Origin: Persephonella sp964519345
Lineage (GTDB): Bacteria; Aquificota; Aquificia; Aquificales; Hydrogenothermaceae
Assembly (NCBI GenBank): GCA_964519345.1
Contig: CAZFKX010000026.1
Coordinates: 62,001 to 126,000, forward strand
Direction: 5' to 3'
Length of the DNA: 64,000 nucleotides
Shown: in pieces, positions 8,157-16,276 of the stretch
Layout of the letters: every line of letters begins with the position of its first letter
Numbering within the stretch: the stretch's first letter is position 1
Position numbers and translations under genes: made by a program
The notes under the pieces: generated by a model
What the model was told of the DNA's origin: nothing
Seen by the model: only the letters and a program-made list of their open reading frames with translations
The model's database searches: none

Positions 8157-9630
8157 CAATGTAGAAATATTCAGACAGGCTTTAAAAAAAGCTGTAGAAA
8201 CGTACACCCTTAAACCATTAGTGAAGGAACAGGGTGTAGTTGAATCGGTTGAAGAAGGTATAGCTGTAATATCAGGTCTCCCAAATGCGATGTTTTATGA
8301 GGTTGTAAAATTCAGCAATAATCTCAAAGGAATTGTAATAGATATAAAACAGGATAATATAACTGCGGTAATTCTTGAAAAAGAAGAGAATGTCGAGATA
8401 AATACACCTGTTTACAGAACCGGATATATAGTCTCTGTACCTGTTTCAGACCAGTTACTTGGCAGGATCATAGATCCCCTTGGAAAACCACTTGATGGTA
8501 AACAATCTGTAAAAACAACTATTTATTATCCTATTGAAAGAGAAGCTCCTCCCCTATTTGATCGTGATTTTGTAAAGGACCAGCTCTATACTGGAATAAA
8601 AGTTATAGATTGTATGTTCCCTATAGGAAAAGGTCAAAGAGAACTCATTCTTGGTGATCCATCCACAGGAAAAACATCAATAGCTGTTGATACTATAATA
8701 AACCAGAAAGATAAAGATGTGATCTGTATATATGTATCTATAGGACAGAGGAAACAGTCTGTATTAGATGTTTATACAACATTAAAAAAATACAATGCTA
8801 TGGATTACACAGTTATTGTGGCTGCAAACTCAGACTCATATCCAGGTTTACAGTTCTTATCTCCCTATTCCGGGACAGCAATAGCAGAATACTTTCTTGA
8901 TAGAAATAAGGATGTTCTCATTGTATATGATGACCTTACAAAACATGCTTTTGCATATCAGTCTTTATCACTTTTATTAAAAAGACCTCCAGGAAGAGAA
9001 GCTTTCCCTGGTGATATATTTTACATTCACTCAAGACTACTTGAAAGAGCGTGTAAAATAAAAAACGGCGGTTCTATAACAGCTCTTCCAATTGTAGAAA
9101 CGCAGGCAGGAAGAATATCTTCATATATTCCAACAAACGTTATCTCAATTACAGATGGTCAGATTTATCTTGACTCGAACCTATTCAATATAAATCAAAG
9201 ACCAGCCGTTGATGTTGGCAGATCCGTTTCAAGAATTGGTGGTAAGACTCAGATACCTGCCTTGAAAGAGGTTGCCGAATTTTTAAGACTGTACTATGCA
9301 CAATTCCTTGAGGTTGAGATATTTACAAAGTTAGGTGTAAAAGTTTTTGGTGAAACTGCAGAAATTATAAGGAGAGGAAAAAGACTAAGAGAACTCCTTA
9401 AACAGCCAAAACTTATATCATATCAAGTTGAAGAACAGGTTGTTATATTCTTCCTCCTAAATGAAGGATATTTTGACAACATACCTGAAGATCAGGTTAA
9501 CGACAGAGCAGACTTTATTTTAAAGAGACTAAAAACTGAATATCCAGAAGTACTTAATGATATAAAAGTATCAAAAGTACTTACATCTCAGATAAAAGAG
9601 AAAATTAAAACGGTGGTTCAGAAATTATGA
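8143..9630 (+). CDS. atpA: ATP synthase F1 subunit alpha
   Basis: 495 residues. It starts at TTG 8143, inside the end of atpF, behind GAGGG. The Walker A motif is GDPSTGKT (171-178), where the usual sequence is GDRQTGKT, so the conserved arginine is proline. The arginine-finger region is SVSRIGGKTQ, keeping the arginine but differing from the usual SRVGSAAQ. LIVYDDLTKHAFAYQSLSLL is the Walker B region. Alpha carries the non-catalytic nucleotide sites of the F1 hexamer. It overlaps atpG by four bases. Confidence 0.94.
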   Translation: MKLHDNVEIFRQALKKAVETYTLKPLVKEQGVVESVEEGIAVISGLPNAMFYEVVKFSNNLKGIVIDIKQDNITAVILEKEENVEINTPVYRTGYIVSVPVSDQLLGRIIDPLGKPLDGKQSVKTTIYYPIEREAPPLFDRDFVKDQLYTGIKVIDCMFPIGKGQRELILGDPSTGKTSIAVDTIINQKDKDVICIYVSIGQRKQSVLDVYTTLKKYNAMDYTVIVAANSDSYPGLQFLSPYSGTAIAEYFLDRNKDVLIVYDDLTKHAFAYQSLSLLLKRPPGREAFPGDIFYIHSRLLERACKIKNGGSITALPIVETQAGRISSYIPTNVISITDGQIYLDSNLFNINQRPAVDVGRSVSRIGGKTQIPALKEVAEFLRLYYAQFLEVEIFTKLGVKVFGETAEIIRRGKRLRELLKQPKLISYQVEEQVVIFFLLNEGYFDNIPEDQVNDRADFILKRLKTEYPEVLNDIKVSKVLTSQIKEKIKTVVQKL

Positions 9631-10466
9631 ACTCAACAAAAGATATCGAGTTAAAAATAAAAAAATTTGAAGATATAAAAAAAATCGTTATCTCAATGAA
9701 ATCTATCGCTTCCTTAAATCTCCAGAAAGCACAACATCTTATACACAGTCTAAGAGATTATGAATCTGAGATAACAGACAGCCTCCAAAAGATACTATCT
9801 TTTTATCCAGAGATTTCACTCTCTTTCAAGGAAGGAAGAAAAGCTGTCATTGTTTATGGATCAGACCAGGGATTGTGCGGTCTTTTCAATGAAAAGATAG
9901 GAAAAGAAGTACGGTCAAGGTTTTCACAGGATAGAGAGTTTTCAGGGTATATAATTGTGGGAAAAAAGCTTGATGATATTATATCTGATAGAAAATTCAA
10001 AACTTTTTCTTCCCCTGTAGATTACGATTCAATATACTCCTATGCTTCTGAACTTATAAGTTACATAACAGAACTATATATAACAGAAAGTATCAATGAA
10101 ATATATGTAGCATACAATCAGTTTACAGGTGTGGGAAGATACAAGCCTGTTGTTAAAAAAATAATCCCTTTTGAGATAGAAAGGAAAAATCTTTATAGAT
10201 ATCCACCTGTTGTTGATATTGATCCAGCCAGGATTCTTTCTGATATTATCATTGAGTATATATTTGCCAATATATATAGATCTTATCTCGAGTCATTTCT
10301 TTCTGAAAATGGTGTTAGACTTATGAATATGGACAATGCTTCAAAATCTATAGAGAGAAATATTAAAACCCTTGAGATAGAAAGAAATTACTTCAGACAA
10401 GAAGAAATTACAGATGAGATACAGGAAATAATATCAGCATACAGGGTATTAATGGGGGAAAGATGA
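9627..10466 (+). CDS. atpG: ATP synthase F1 subunit gamma (rotor shaft)
   Basis: 279 residues. The family motif YGSDQGLCGLFN is at about 77-88. The N-terminal helix (IELKIKKFEDIKKIVISMKS) and the C-terminal helix (about 235-275) would form the coiled coil inside the alpha-beta hexamer. The protein couples ion flow through the c ring to catalysis. Both ends overlap the neighbouring genes by four bases, so synthesis is coupled to that of alpha and beta. Confidence 0.93.
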   Translation: MNSTKDIELKIKKFEDIKKIVISMKSIASLNLQKAQHLIHSLRDYESEITDSLQKILSFYPEISLSFKEGRKAVIVYGSDQGLCGLFNEKIGKEVRSRFSQDREFSGYIIVGKKLDDIISDRKFKTFSSPVDYDSIYSYASELISYITELYITESINEIYVAYNQFTGVGRYKPVVKKIIPFEIERKNLYRYPPVVDIDPARILSDIIIEYIFANIYRSYLESFLSENGVRLMNMDNASKSIERNIKTLEIERNYFRQEEITDEIQEIISAYRVLMGER

Positions 10467-11827
10467 GTGGAAAAATAATCGCCATTAGAGAAAGTGTTGT
10501 CGATGTACTTTTCCCTGAAAATGATGCTCCCTTTCTTAAAGAAGTCCTTACTGTTGAAGAAACAGGTACAAAACTTGAGGTTGAGCTTTTAAAGGAGAAC
10601 AAGATTGTATCTTGCCTTGTTTTAGGAAAAACAGTTGGTCTTTCAAAAAATATGAATGTTAAAAGAACCGGTAACTATCTTACTGTAAAAGTAGGTGAAG
10701 CAGTTCTTGGAAGAACCCTCAACATATTTGGAGATCCTATTGATAGATTAGGGGAAATAAGATCAAACATTGAATATCCAGTTTATAGAAAAGCTCCTGA
10801 TATAACCGAAGGAAGAGAAGAAAAAGAGATCCTTGAGACCGGTATAAAAATAGTTGATCTTTTAGTTCCCTTTGTTAAGGGGGGTAAGATTGGTCTATTT
10901 GGTGGAGCAGGCGTAGGAAAAACAGTTCTCCTTACAGAGTTCATATTCAGGATGATTAAAATACACAAGGGTGTATCAATATTCGCAGGTGTTGGAGAAA
11001 GAATAAGAGAAGCTCATGAGCTTTGGTATGAACTTAAAAGGCTTGATGTTCTAAAAAAGACAACCCTAATCCTGGGACAGATGAATGAGCCTCCAGGAAT
11101 CAGAGCAAAAGCCATATTTCCTGCACTATCTATAGCTGAATATTTCAGAGATGAGAAAAATACAGATGTTTTACTTTTAATTGACAATATATTCAGATAT
11201 GCACAGGCGGGTATGGAAGTTTCTACACTTCTTGGGAAACTTCCTGCAAGAGCGGGTTATCAACCAACCTTAAAAGAGGAAATAGCTCTTGTTGAAGAAA
11301 GGATAACCTCAACAAAATCAGGATCAATAACCTCAGTCCAAGCCATATACGTTCCTGCCGATGATATAACAGATCCAGCCCCCTCCAGTACATTTGCACA
11401 TCTTGACAGTACTGTTATACTTTCAAGGGAAAGAGCTGCAAAAGGTTTCTATCCAGCAATAGATCCTCTCCAGTCAAGAACAAAGATATTAGATCCCCAA
11501 ATTGTTGGAAATGAACACTATGAAGTTGCAAATCTTGTAAGATATCATCTTCAAAGATATAGAGACCTTGAGGATATAATAAATATGTTGGGTATAGAAG
11601 AACTATCAAGGGAAGATAGACTTATTGTCCAGAGAGCAAGGAAATTAGAAAGATTTTTGACACAGCCTTTTTTTACAACCGAAGCATTTACAGGAAAAAA
11701 AGGTAAAAATGTCCCCCTAAAGGAGACAATAAAAGGCTGTAAAGAGATAATGGAAGGCAAGTATGACAGTATTGATGAAGCAAGATTTTATATGATAGGA
11801 GCTGTTGATGAAGCTGTTAACCCTTAA
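10463..11827 (+). CDS. atpD: ATP synthase F1 subunit beta (catalytic)
   Basis: 454 residues. The catalytic Walker A GGAGVGKT is at 147-154. The catalytic glutamate motif reads GVGERIREAHELW; the usual form is GERTREGNDLY, so the glutamate is kept but the surroundings differ. The Walker B region is VLLLIDNIFRYAQAG. The lever region, DELSEED in most enzymes, is EELSRED here. GGGGGAAAG before the ATG and an ATGA overlap with atpG set the start. The gene follows gamma, whereas in other N-ATPase operons beta comes first. Confidence 0.95.
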   Translation: MSGKIIAIRESVVDVLFPENDAPFLKEVLTVEETGTKLEVELLKENKIVSCLVLGKTVGLSKNMNVKRTGNYLTVKVGEAVLGRTLNIFGDPIDRLGEIRSNIEYPVYRKAPDITEGREEKEILETGIKIVDLLVPFVKGGKIGLFGGAGVGKTVLLTEFIFRMIKIHKGVSIFAGVGERIREAHELWYELKRLDVLKKTTLILGQMNEPPGIRAKAIFPALSIAEYFRDEKNTDVLLLIDNIFRYAQAGMEVSTLLGKLPARAGYQPTLKEEIALVEERITSTKSGSITSVQAIYVPADDITDPAPSSTFAHLDSTVILSRERAAKGFYPAIDPLQSRTKILDPQIVGNEHYEVANLVRYHLQRYRDLEDIINMLGIEELSREDRLIVQRARKLERFLTQPFFTTEAFTGKKGKNVPLKETIKGCKEIMEGKYDSIDEARFYMIGAVDEAVNP

Positions 11828-12200
11828 CCTTATTACACCTGAGGTAAGAGAAAGCTTCAGCATAAGGTATATATCACTTGAGGACGCTGAAGGAAGTCTC
11901 GGTATTTATCCAGAACATGAAGATTTTATTACTGTTCTAACAAGATCTATAGGACATTTTGAAGATATTGAGGGAAAGAAAAGATATATAGCATATGATT
12001 ACGGTATATTAAATGTTGAAAAAAACAGGGTATCTCTAATAACAAGAACTGTTGTAAAGGGAGAATCTGTCGAGGAGATAAAATTAGAACTATCAAAAAA
12101 GATCAGTAGAATTGAGGTTTTTGAAAAAAAATTAAGAGAGAATATTCAAATACTTGAAAGAATGATAATGAAACAGATCGTAGAAGTAGAAAGAGGTTAA
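11808..12200 (+). CDS. atpC: ATP synthase F1 subunit epsilon
   Basis: 130 residues from the ATG at 11808. A TTG codon just before it is open too, but AGGAG at 11797-11801 is better placed for the ATG. The N-terminal beta-sandwich carries LSLEDAEGS-like ISLEDAEGSLGIYPEHEDF, matching the family's G-x-x-G-I-L-P-x-H region. The C-terminal part (about 85-130) is a helical hairpin. Epsilon joins gamma to the c ring and can inhibit ATP hydrolysis. The gene overlaps the end of atpD by 20 bases. Confidence 0.9.
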   Translation: MKLLTLNLITPEVRESFSIRYISLEDAEGSLGIYPEHEDFITVLTRSIGHFEDIEGKKRYIAYDYGILNVEKNRVSLITRTVVKGESVEEIKLELSKKISRIEVFEKKLRENIQILERMIMKQIVEVERG

Positions 12201-12201
12201 A

Positions 12202-12477
12202 ATGGCGGACTTTTTTAAAGAGATAAAAGAAAAAATTGAAAGATTGGAAAAGAAAAAAAAGAGAAATATATGGTATGCCCTATCTTATATAGGAAGTATT
12301 AGTATTATTTTTCTTCTACCTGTTGTCGCAGGAGCGTATATAGGATGGTGGCTTGACGGAAGATACAGAGTTGGAAAAATCTCATGGACTATAACAGGTA
12401 TTCTTTTAGGTATATTTATAGGAATTTACAATGTTTATCACCTTTTTTATAAAAAAAACATAAAAGATTTCAGATAG
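12202..12477 (+). CDS. atpQ: AtpQ/AtpI-like small membrane protein of the N-ATPase
   Basis: 91 residues: a charged N-terminal helix (lysine- and glutamate-rich, 1-22) followed by two transmembrane helices at about 26-50 and 62-83. GAYIGWWLDGRY and ITGILLGIFIGIYNVYHLF fit the ATPase_gene1/AtpI family, whose N-ATPase version is AtpQ. It begins one base after atpC, just as atpQ follows atpC in other N-ATPase operons. AtpI proteins are thought to help assemble or stabilise the c ring. The gene ends the operon, tail to tail with the DUF481 gene with one base between the stops. Confidence 0.8.
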   Translation: MADFFKEIKEKIERLEKKKKRNIWYALSYIGSISIIFLLPVVAGAYIGWWLDGRYRVGKISWTITGILLGIFIGIYNVYHLFYKKNIKDFR

Positions 12478-12478
12478 T

Positions 12479-13195
12479 TTAAAAATCAAATATAACTGAG
12501 GTAAGCAAAGTTGTATCTGTTCTCTTAATATCTGGGTCTGGAGGTTTATTCTGATAGTTTATTTTGTAAGAAATACCCATCGACAAAACAGAATTAAGTT
12601 TTATCTCTAAACCTGTCTCTCCATTTAAAAAGTAGTTCTGATTATCTTTAAGAGATACAATATAATTTATATCAAATCTATACTTCAGGTCTTCTTTTAC
12701 ATCCCAATCAAAATAAAGTTCTAATTTTCCTGAAGAGTAACTTTCACTTTTATTATCACTATCAACAAGTCTATCATAATAATTGATAAAAGATATTAAT
12801 GATTTTAGATTCATATTTTCATCTTCTATAATGTCATAACCAATACCTGGACCACCAGATATTCTGTACTCATAACCTGAAAATCTATCCATCTCATATC
12901 TTAGGTTTAAAAATCCAAATAAATCATCATGTATGACCCTTTCCCATCTTCCATCTGTAATAACTTTATTTGCACTTTCTTTACCGTTATCCTTTTTGTA
13001 CAGCGTTTCTCCCTTTAAATAAAACCTATCGTTGTTAAGCTCATAATCGGCATTAAACTTAGATGCTATAGTATCTGTCTGTGTATTACCTGAAGTTTTT
13101 ACATAAGCAAACTCTACATGAATTTCCCACTTTCTTTCTACAGCTAAAAGATCTATCGTCATAATACAAACCAAGATATATATAAATACAAACAA
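12479..13195 (-). CDS. DUF481 outer-membrane protein (YdiY-like)
   Basis: About 238 residues with a signal peptide (FVFIYILVCIMTIDLLA). The mature part is made of alternating beta strands and ends SVIFDF, as outer-membrane barrels do. KTSGNTQTDTIASKFNADYEL and SGYEYRISGGPGIGYDI match DUF481, a family that includes the so-called salt-induced outer membrane protein YdiY. I chose the TTG at 13195 because GGAGG sits five bases before it; a TTG at 13210 is also open but would place that site inside the gene. Function is unknown. It is convergent with the N-ATPase operon. Confidence 0.75.
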   Translation of the reverse strand: MFVFIYILVCIMTIDLLAVERKWEIHVEFAYVKTSGNTQTDTIASKFNADYELNNDRFYLKGETLYKKDNGKESANKVITDGRWERVIHDDLFGFLNLRYEMDRFSGYEYRISGGPGIGYDIIEDENMNLKSLISFINYYDRLVDSDNKSESYSSGKLELYFDWDVKEDLKYRFDINYIVSLKDNQNYFLNGETGLEIKLNSVLSMGISYKINYQNKPPDPDIKRTDTTLLTSVIFDF

Positions 13196-13262
13196 AGCAT
13201 TCCTCCACAATATCTTGACGGAAATAGTGATTATATTACAGGAAAGATCAAAAAATCTATAT

Positions 13263-13292
13263 TATAATAACTGCAAATACAAATCATTTGCA
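13263..13292 (+). promoter_or_regulatory. TATAAT -10 element with Fur-type operator before the BtuB-like receptor
   Basis: TATAAT lies at 13263-13268. Immediately downstream, arms TGCAAAT (13272-13278) and ATTTGCA (13286-13292) form an inverted repeat. Within it, TACAAATCATTTGCA (13278-13292) is a 7-1-7 palindrome with one mismatch to the perfect copies found before metE at 16201 and 16243. A repressor bound here would cover the transcription start. I saw no convincing -35 box. Confidence 0.6.
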
Positions 13293-13305
13293 TAAAGGAG
13301 GCAGG

Positions 13306-15144
13306 ATGAAAAGATTTATATCTGGAGGACTTATAACAATCAGTTTTTTCAGCATTAGTTACAGCTATGAAATCAAAAATATTCCTATCTACTCAGCTTA
13401 CGGATCCTCCATGCCTATAGAATATGTAACATCACCTTCAGAAATCATTACCCAAAAGGAAATAGAAGAAAAAAAACCTATGGATATAACAGAAATTGTC
13501 CAAAACAGAGGAGGGGTAAACTTTGTATCCAATGGTATGTTCGGCCAGACAACATCTCTATTTTTATGGGGCAACAAAACAGAAAATAGTTTGCTTATGA
13601 TAGATGGTATAAGAATGAACGATCCAACAACAGTTGGAGGAAATCCAATTTATGAACACATTCTTTTGGAAGATATACAACAGATAGAGATAATAAAAGG
13701 TGTCCAGTCTGGTATATGGGGTGCGGATGCGGTCGGTGGAGTTATAAATATTATCACAAAGAAGCCTGAGAAAGGTTTTCATATAAAAACTTACGGTCTT
13801 TATGGAAGCTATATAACAAGGAAATACGGAACCACTATTTCTTATGGATCCAAAAGATTAGATTTAATTGTTGGGTATCATCATTTTAGGACTGGTGGTT
13901 TATCTGCTGCCGAACCTAACAAAAACAGTAAAGATTACGGTAGAAGGTGGGATGATTTAGGCTGGGAAAGAGATCCGTACAGAAATGATACATTTAATCT
14001 AAAAGCTATTTTCTACATAACAGAAAAAGACACCCTTGAGACTGTTCTTAGGCATATTGATGCTGTAATCCACTATGATGCAGCATCAGGTGTTGATGCA
14101 CAGGATTATGACGATCCATTTGGATTTGGAATTTCAGAGTATTTCAATCATATATCCCAGCAATTTAAAAAGATCTCATACAAGAAAGATACAAAAAATC
14201 ACAGCATAGATATAATAGCGACAAGATCTGAATTCAAAAGAACTCAATTTGGTGGATACGAAGGTGAGTACAGAGATTTTACACTAAAAGATAGATACTC
14301 TTTAAAAAAAGGTTTTATAATTTATGGAATCACAAGACAGGATTTCATTAACAAAAAAAGTGCAGGTTTTCAGCTTGATAAAAGATACCACAACTACGGC
14401 TATTTTATAACATCCGGTTATAAATCAGGAAAAAATATATATACAGCCTCTTTTAGATATGACAGTTACTCGGCATTCAAAGATAAAGGAACCTATAAGA
14501 TAGGTTTCAAGAAAATTTTTTCAAAAAGATATTTTATATCAGGAAATTTTGGAACAGCTTATAAAGTTCCAACAATTTTCCAGTTATACGGTTTTGCAGG
14601 AAACCCAGATCTTAATCCCGAAAAAGCAAAACAGTTTGACGTTTCAATCGGAGATAAATCCTTGATATTTACATACTTTAGATACCGCATAAAAAATCTT
14701 ATAGATTACGATTATAACGTAAACAGATATATAAATATTCAGGGCAAAACAGAGATAAAAGGGTTTGAATTAAAATACAGCAGATATGTTAAAAGATTAA
14801 AAACGTTTATATCTATTAACTATACCTATCTTGATGGGAAAGACAACAATGGCGAAAGACTTATCAGAAGACCTGTGGATAAGATAGGTTTTGAGACTGT
14901 TTTTTACCCTTCAAAAAAAGTTGATATAGGCATATATGGGGAATATATAGGAAAGAGGAAAGATATTGGGGGTGTGAATACAGGATACTACATAGTGGCT
15001 GATTGCTTTGCAAATTACAGATTAAGTAAAAATTTCACTTTTTTTGGCAAGATAAAAAATATCACAGATAAATACTACCAGACTGTTGATGGATACTCTA
15101 CAGCCGAAAGGAGTTTATATGCAGGACTTGAACTGAAATGGTGA
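13306..15144 (+). CDS. TonB-dependent receptor, BtuB-like (candidate cobalamin receptor)
   Basis: 612 residues, close to E. coli BtuB (614 with signal). It has a signal peptide (GGLITISFFSISYSY), a plug domain with LLMIDGIRMNDPT, IEIIKGVQSGIWGADAVGG and VINIITKKP, and a barrel ending in aromatic residues (LELKW). LNPEKAKQFDV and NYTYLDGKDNNGERLIRRP also recall BtuB. The ATG at 13306 follows AAAGGAGG; an in-frame TTG at 13288 would overlap that site. The upstream operator copy matches those around metE, so receptor and cobalamin-independent methionine synthase are probably co-regulated. The substrate could instead be another metal chelate; this is not settled by sequence. Confidence 0.8.
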   Translation: MKRFISGGLITISFFSISYSYEIKNIPIYSAYGSSMPIEYVTSPSEIITQKEIEEKKPMDITEIVQNRGGVNFVSNGMFGQTTSLFLWGNKTENSLLMIDGIRMNDPTTVGGNPIYEHILLEDIQQIEIIKGVQSGIWGADAVGGVINIITKKPEKGFHIKTYGLYGSYITRKYGTTISYGSKRLDLIVGYHHFRTGGLSAAEPNKNSKDYGRRWDDLGWERDPYRNDTFNLKAIFYITEKDTLETVLRHIDAVIHYDAASGVDAQDYDDPFGFGISEYFNHISQQFKKISYKKDTKNHSIDIIATRSEFKRTQFGGYEGEYRDFTLKDRYSLKKGFIIYGITRQDFINKKSAGFQLDKRYHNYGYFITSGYKSGKNIYTASFRYDSYSAFKDKGTYKIGFKKIFSKRYFISGNFGTAYKVPTIFQLYGFAGNPDLNPEKAKQFDVSIGDKSLIFTYFRYRIKNLIDYDYNVNRYINIQGKTEIKGFELKYSRYVKRLKTFISINYTYLDGKDNNGERLIRRPVDKIGFETVFYPSKKVDIGIYGEYIGKRKDIGGVNTGYYIVADCFANYRLSKNFTFFGKIKNITDKYYQTVDGYSTAERSLYAGLELKW

Positions 15145-15147
15145 TAA

Positions 15148-15723
15148 ATGAGAATTATCTCATTAAAGCCCCGTATTTATATCTGGTATAAATTCTTCAA
15201 CTCTTTCTTTACGGGGCTTTCAATAGGATCGATCTTTACAATATACGCCCCCTTAAAACCTTCTATTTATTCGGTAGGAGGAATACTCCTTGCCGTTGGA
15301 ATGCTTATCGTTGCTAAATTTTACGAAAAGCTTATGAATATTCAGAAATTCTTTTATATCTCTCTTTTTGTAGAAACTGTTATTCTATTTCTGGTTTTAT
15401 ATTTCTTAATAAATCCTTATACATATACGACAGCTTTGTTTGTATATGCAGGCTATCAGCTTACATTTATTTTCGGTGCTTATCTTGTTAGAGCAGAAAC
15501 ACTTATTGTAAGGAAAAAAAACCTGCTTTCCATAATAGATATTTACAGACAGTCAGGTTATCTTTTAGGGATGGCTGTCTCATTTATATTTTATAAATTT
15601 CTTGAATATTTTTTAGGAATTTTATCTAATCAGGATAAGGTTTACTACCTTCATTTTTTATTAGTTATGGTAGAACTAAGCATTATAACAACTCTGATCA
15701 GATCATTCAAAAAATCATTCTGA
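15148..15723 (+). CDS. Six-helix integral membrane protein, half-MFS-like
   Basis: 191 residues with about six hydrophobic segments. The first half (FFTGLSIGSIFTIYAPLKP, VGGILLAVGMLIVAKFYE) resembles the N-terminal half of a major-facilitator transporter, but there is no second half and no sign of a frameshift: the next gene on the other strand overlaps the stop by nine bases. It starts three bases after the BtuB-like receptor and is probably in its operon. It could be an inner-membrane partner for the receptor's substrate. I do not recognise it as a named family. Confidence 0.7.
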   Translation: MRIISLKPRIYIWYKFFNSFFTGLSIGSIFTIYAPLKPSIYSVGGILLAVGMLIVAKFYEKLMNIQKFFYISLFVETVILFLVLYFLINPYTYTTALFVYAGYQLTFIFGAYLVRAETLIVRKKNLLSIIDIYRQSGYLLGMAVSFIFYKFLEYFLGILSNQDKVYYLHFLLVMVELSIITTLIRSFKKSF

Positions 15724-16128
15724 TCTTTTCTGGCATTCAGGACAGATACCATAAACCTCAATACTATGTCCTGTAATATCAAAACCGTGAACTTCTATAA
15801 GCTCCTCTTTAAATTTATCAAAAGGACAGTTATCAATAATAACGATCTTTCCACATTTTTCACAAACAAGATAATTTTTCTTATCAGGAAGAGCAAATCT
15901 TGCCTTATCTTCATTCATCATATAAGATTTAACAACAAGACCTTCTTTTGTAAGCATTTCAAGATTTCTATAAATAGTTGAAAGACTTATATCTATCCCT
16001 TTCTCTTTAAGTTTTAAAAATATATCCTCAGCATGGATAGGAAATTCGGCCCTCTCCAAAATATCAAGTATAGCTTTTCTTTGTTTCGTTTGTCTGTATC
16101 CCTTTGGAATTGAAAGTTTTTCTCCCAT
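15715..16128 (-). CDS. Fur-family regulator lacking the HHDH metal-sensing motif
   Basis: 137 residues from the ATG at 16128, which follows AAGGAAGGTG; longer in-frame reading upstream is hydrophobic junk. The winged helix keeps RQTKQRKAILDIL and STIYRNLEMLTKEGL. Structural zinc pairs are present (C89/C92 and C129/C132), as is the HSIEVYGICPEC end. The regulatory HHDHLIC of typical Fur proteins is KKNYLVC here (83-89), so key site ligands are lost; H32 and two C-terminal histidines remain. It is divergent from metE, with perfect 7-1-7 palindromes between them, and probably controls metE, itself and the BtuB-like receptor. The signal is unknown. Confidence 0.85.
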   Translation of the reverse strand: MGEKLSIPKGYRQTKQRKAILDILERAEFPIHAEDIFLKLKEKGIDISLSTIYRNLEMLTKEGLVVKSYMMNEDKARFALPDKKNYLVCEKCGKIVIIDNCPFDKFKEELIEVHGFDITGHSIEVYGICPECQKRSE

Positions 16129-16200
16129 CAGCACCTTCCTTAAAAGATAGATTAAATATTTTAACATCTTAAGTATAAAAATATAGATATACATATTTTT

Positions 16201-16215
16201 TGCAAATGATTTGCA
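16201..16215. promoter_or_regulatory. Perfect 7-1-7 palindrome, candidate Fur-family operator A
   Basis: The sequence is TGCAAAT, one base, ATTTGCA, the arm length and spacing typical of Fur-family boxes. It lies 73 bases before the divergent regulator's start codon. It overlaps TTGCAT (16211-16216), a possible metE -35 element, with TAATAT at 16236 as a poorly spaced -10. Confidence 0.7.
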
Positions 16216-16242
16216 TTTGAAATAGATATATGTAATAATATT

Positions 16243-16257
16243 TGCAAATTATTTGCA
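16243..16257. promoter_or_regulatory. Perfect 7-1-7 palindrome, candidate Fur-family operator B
   Basis: TGCAAAT, one base, ATTTGCA, identical in both arms to operator A and 42 bases away (about four helical turns). A further partial arm, TTTGCAAAA, follows at 16259-16267 and runs into the metE ribosome site. Binding here would block metE transcription at or just after its start. Confidence 0.7.
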
Positions 16258-16276
16258 TTTGCAAAAGGAGGTTGAA

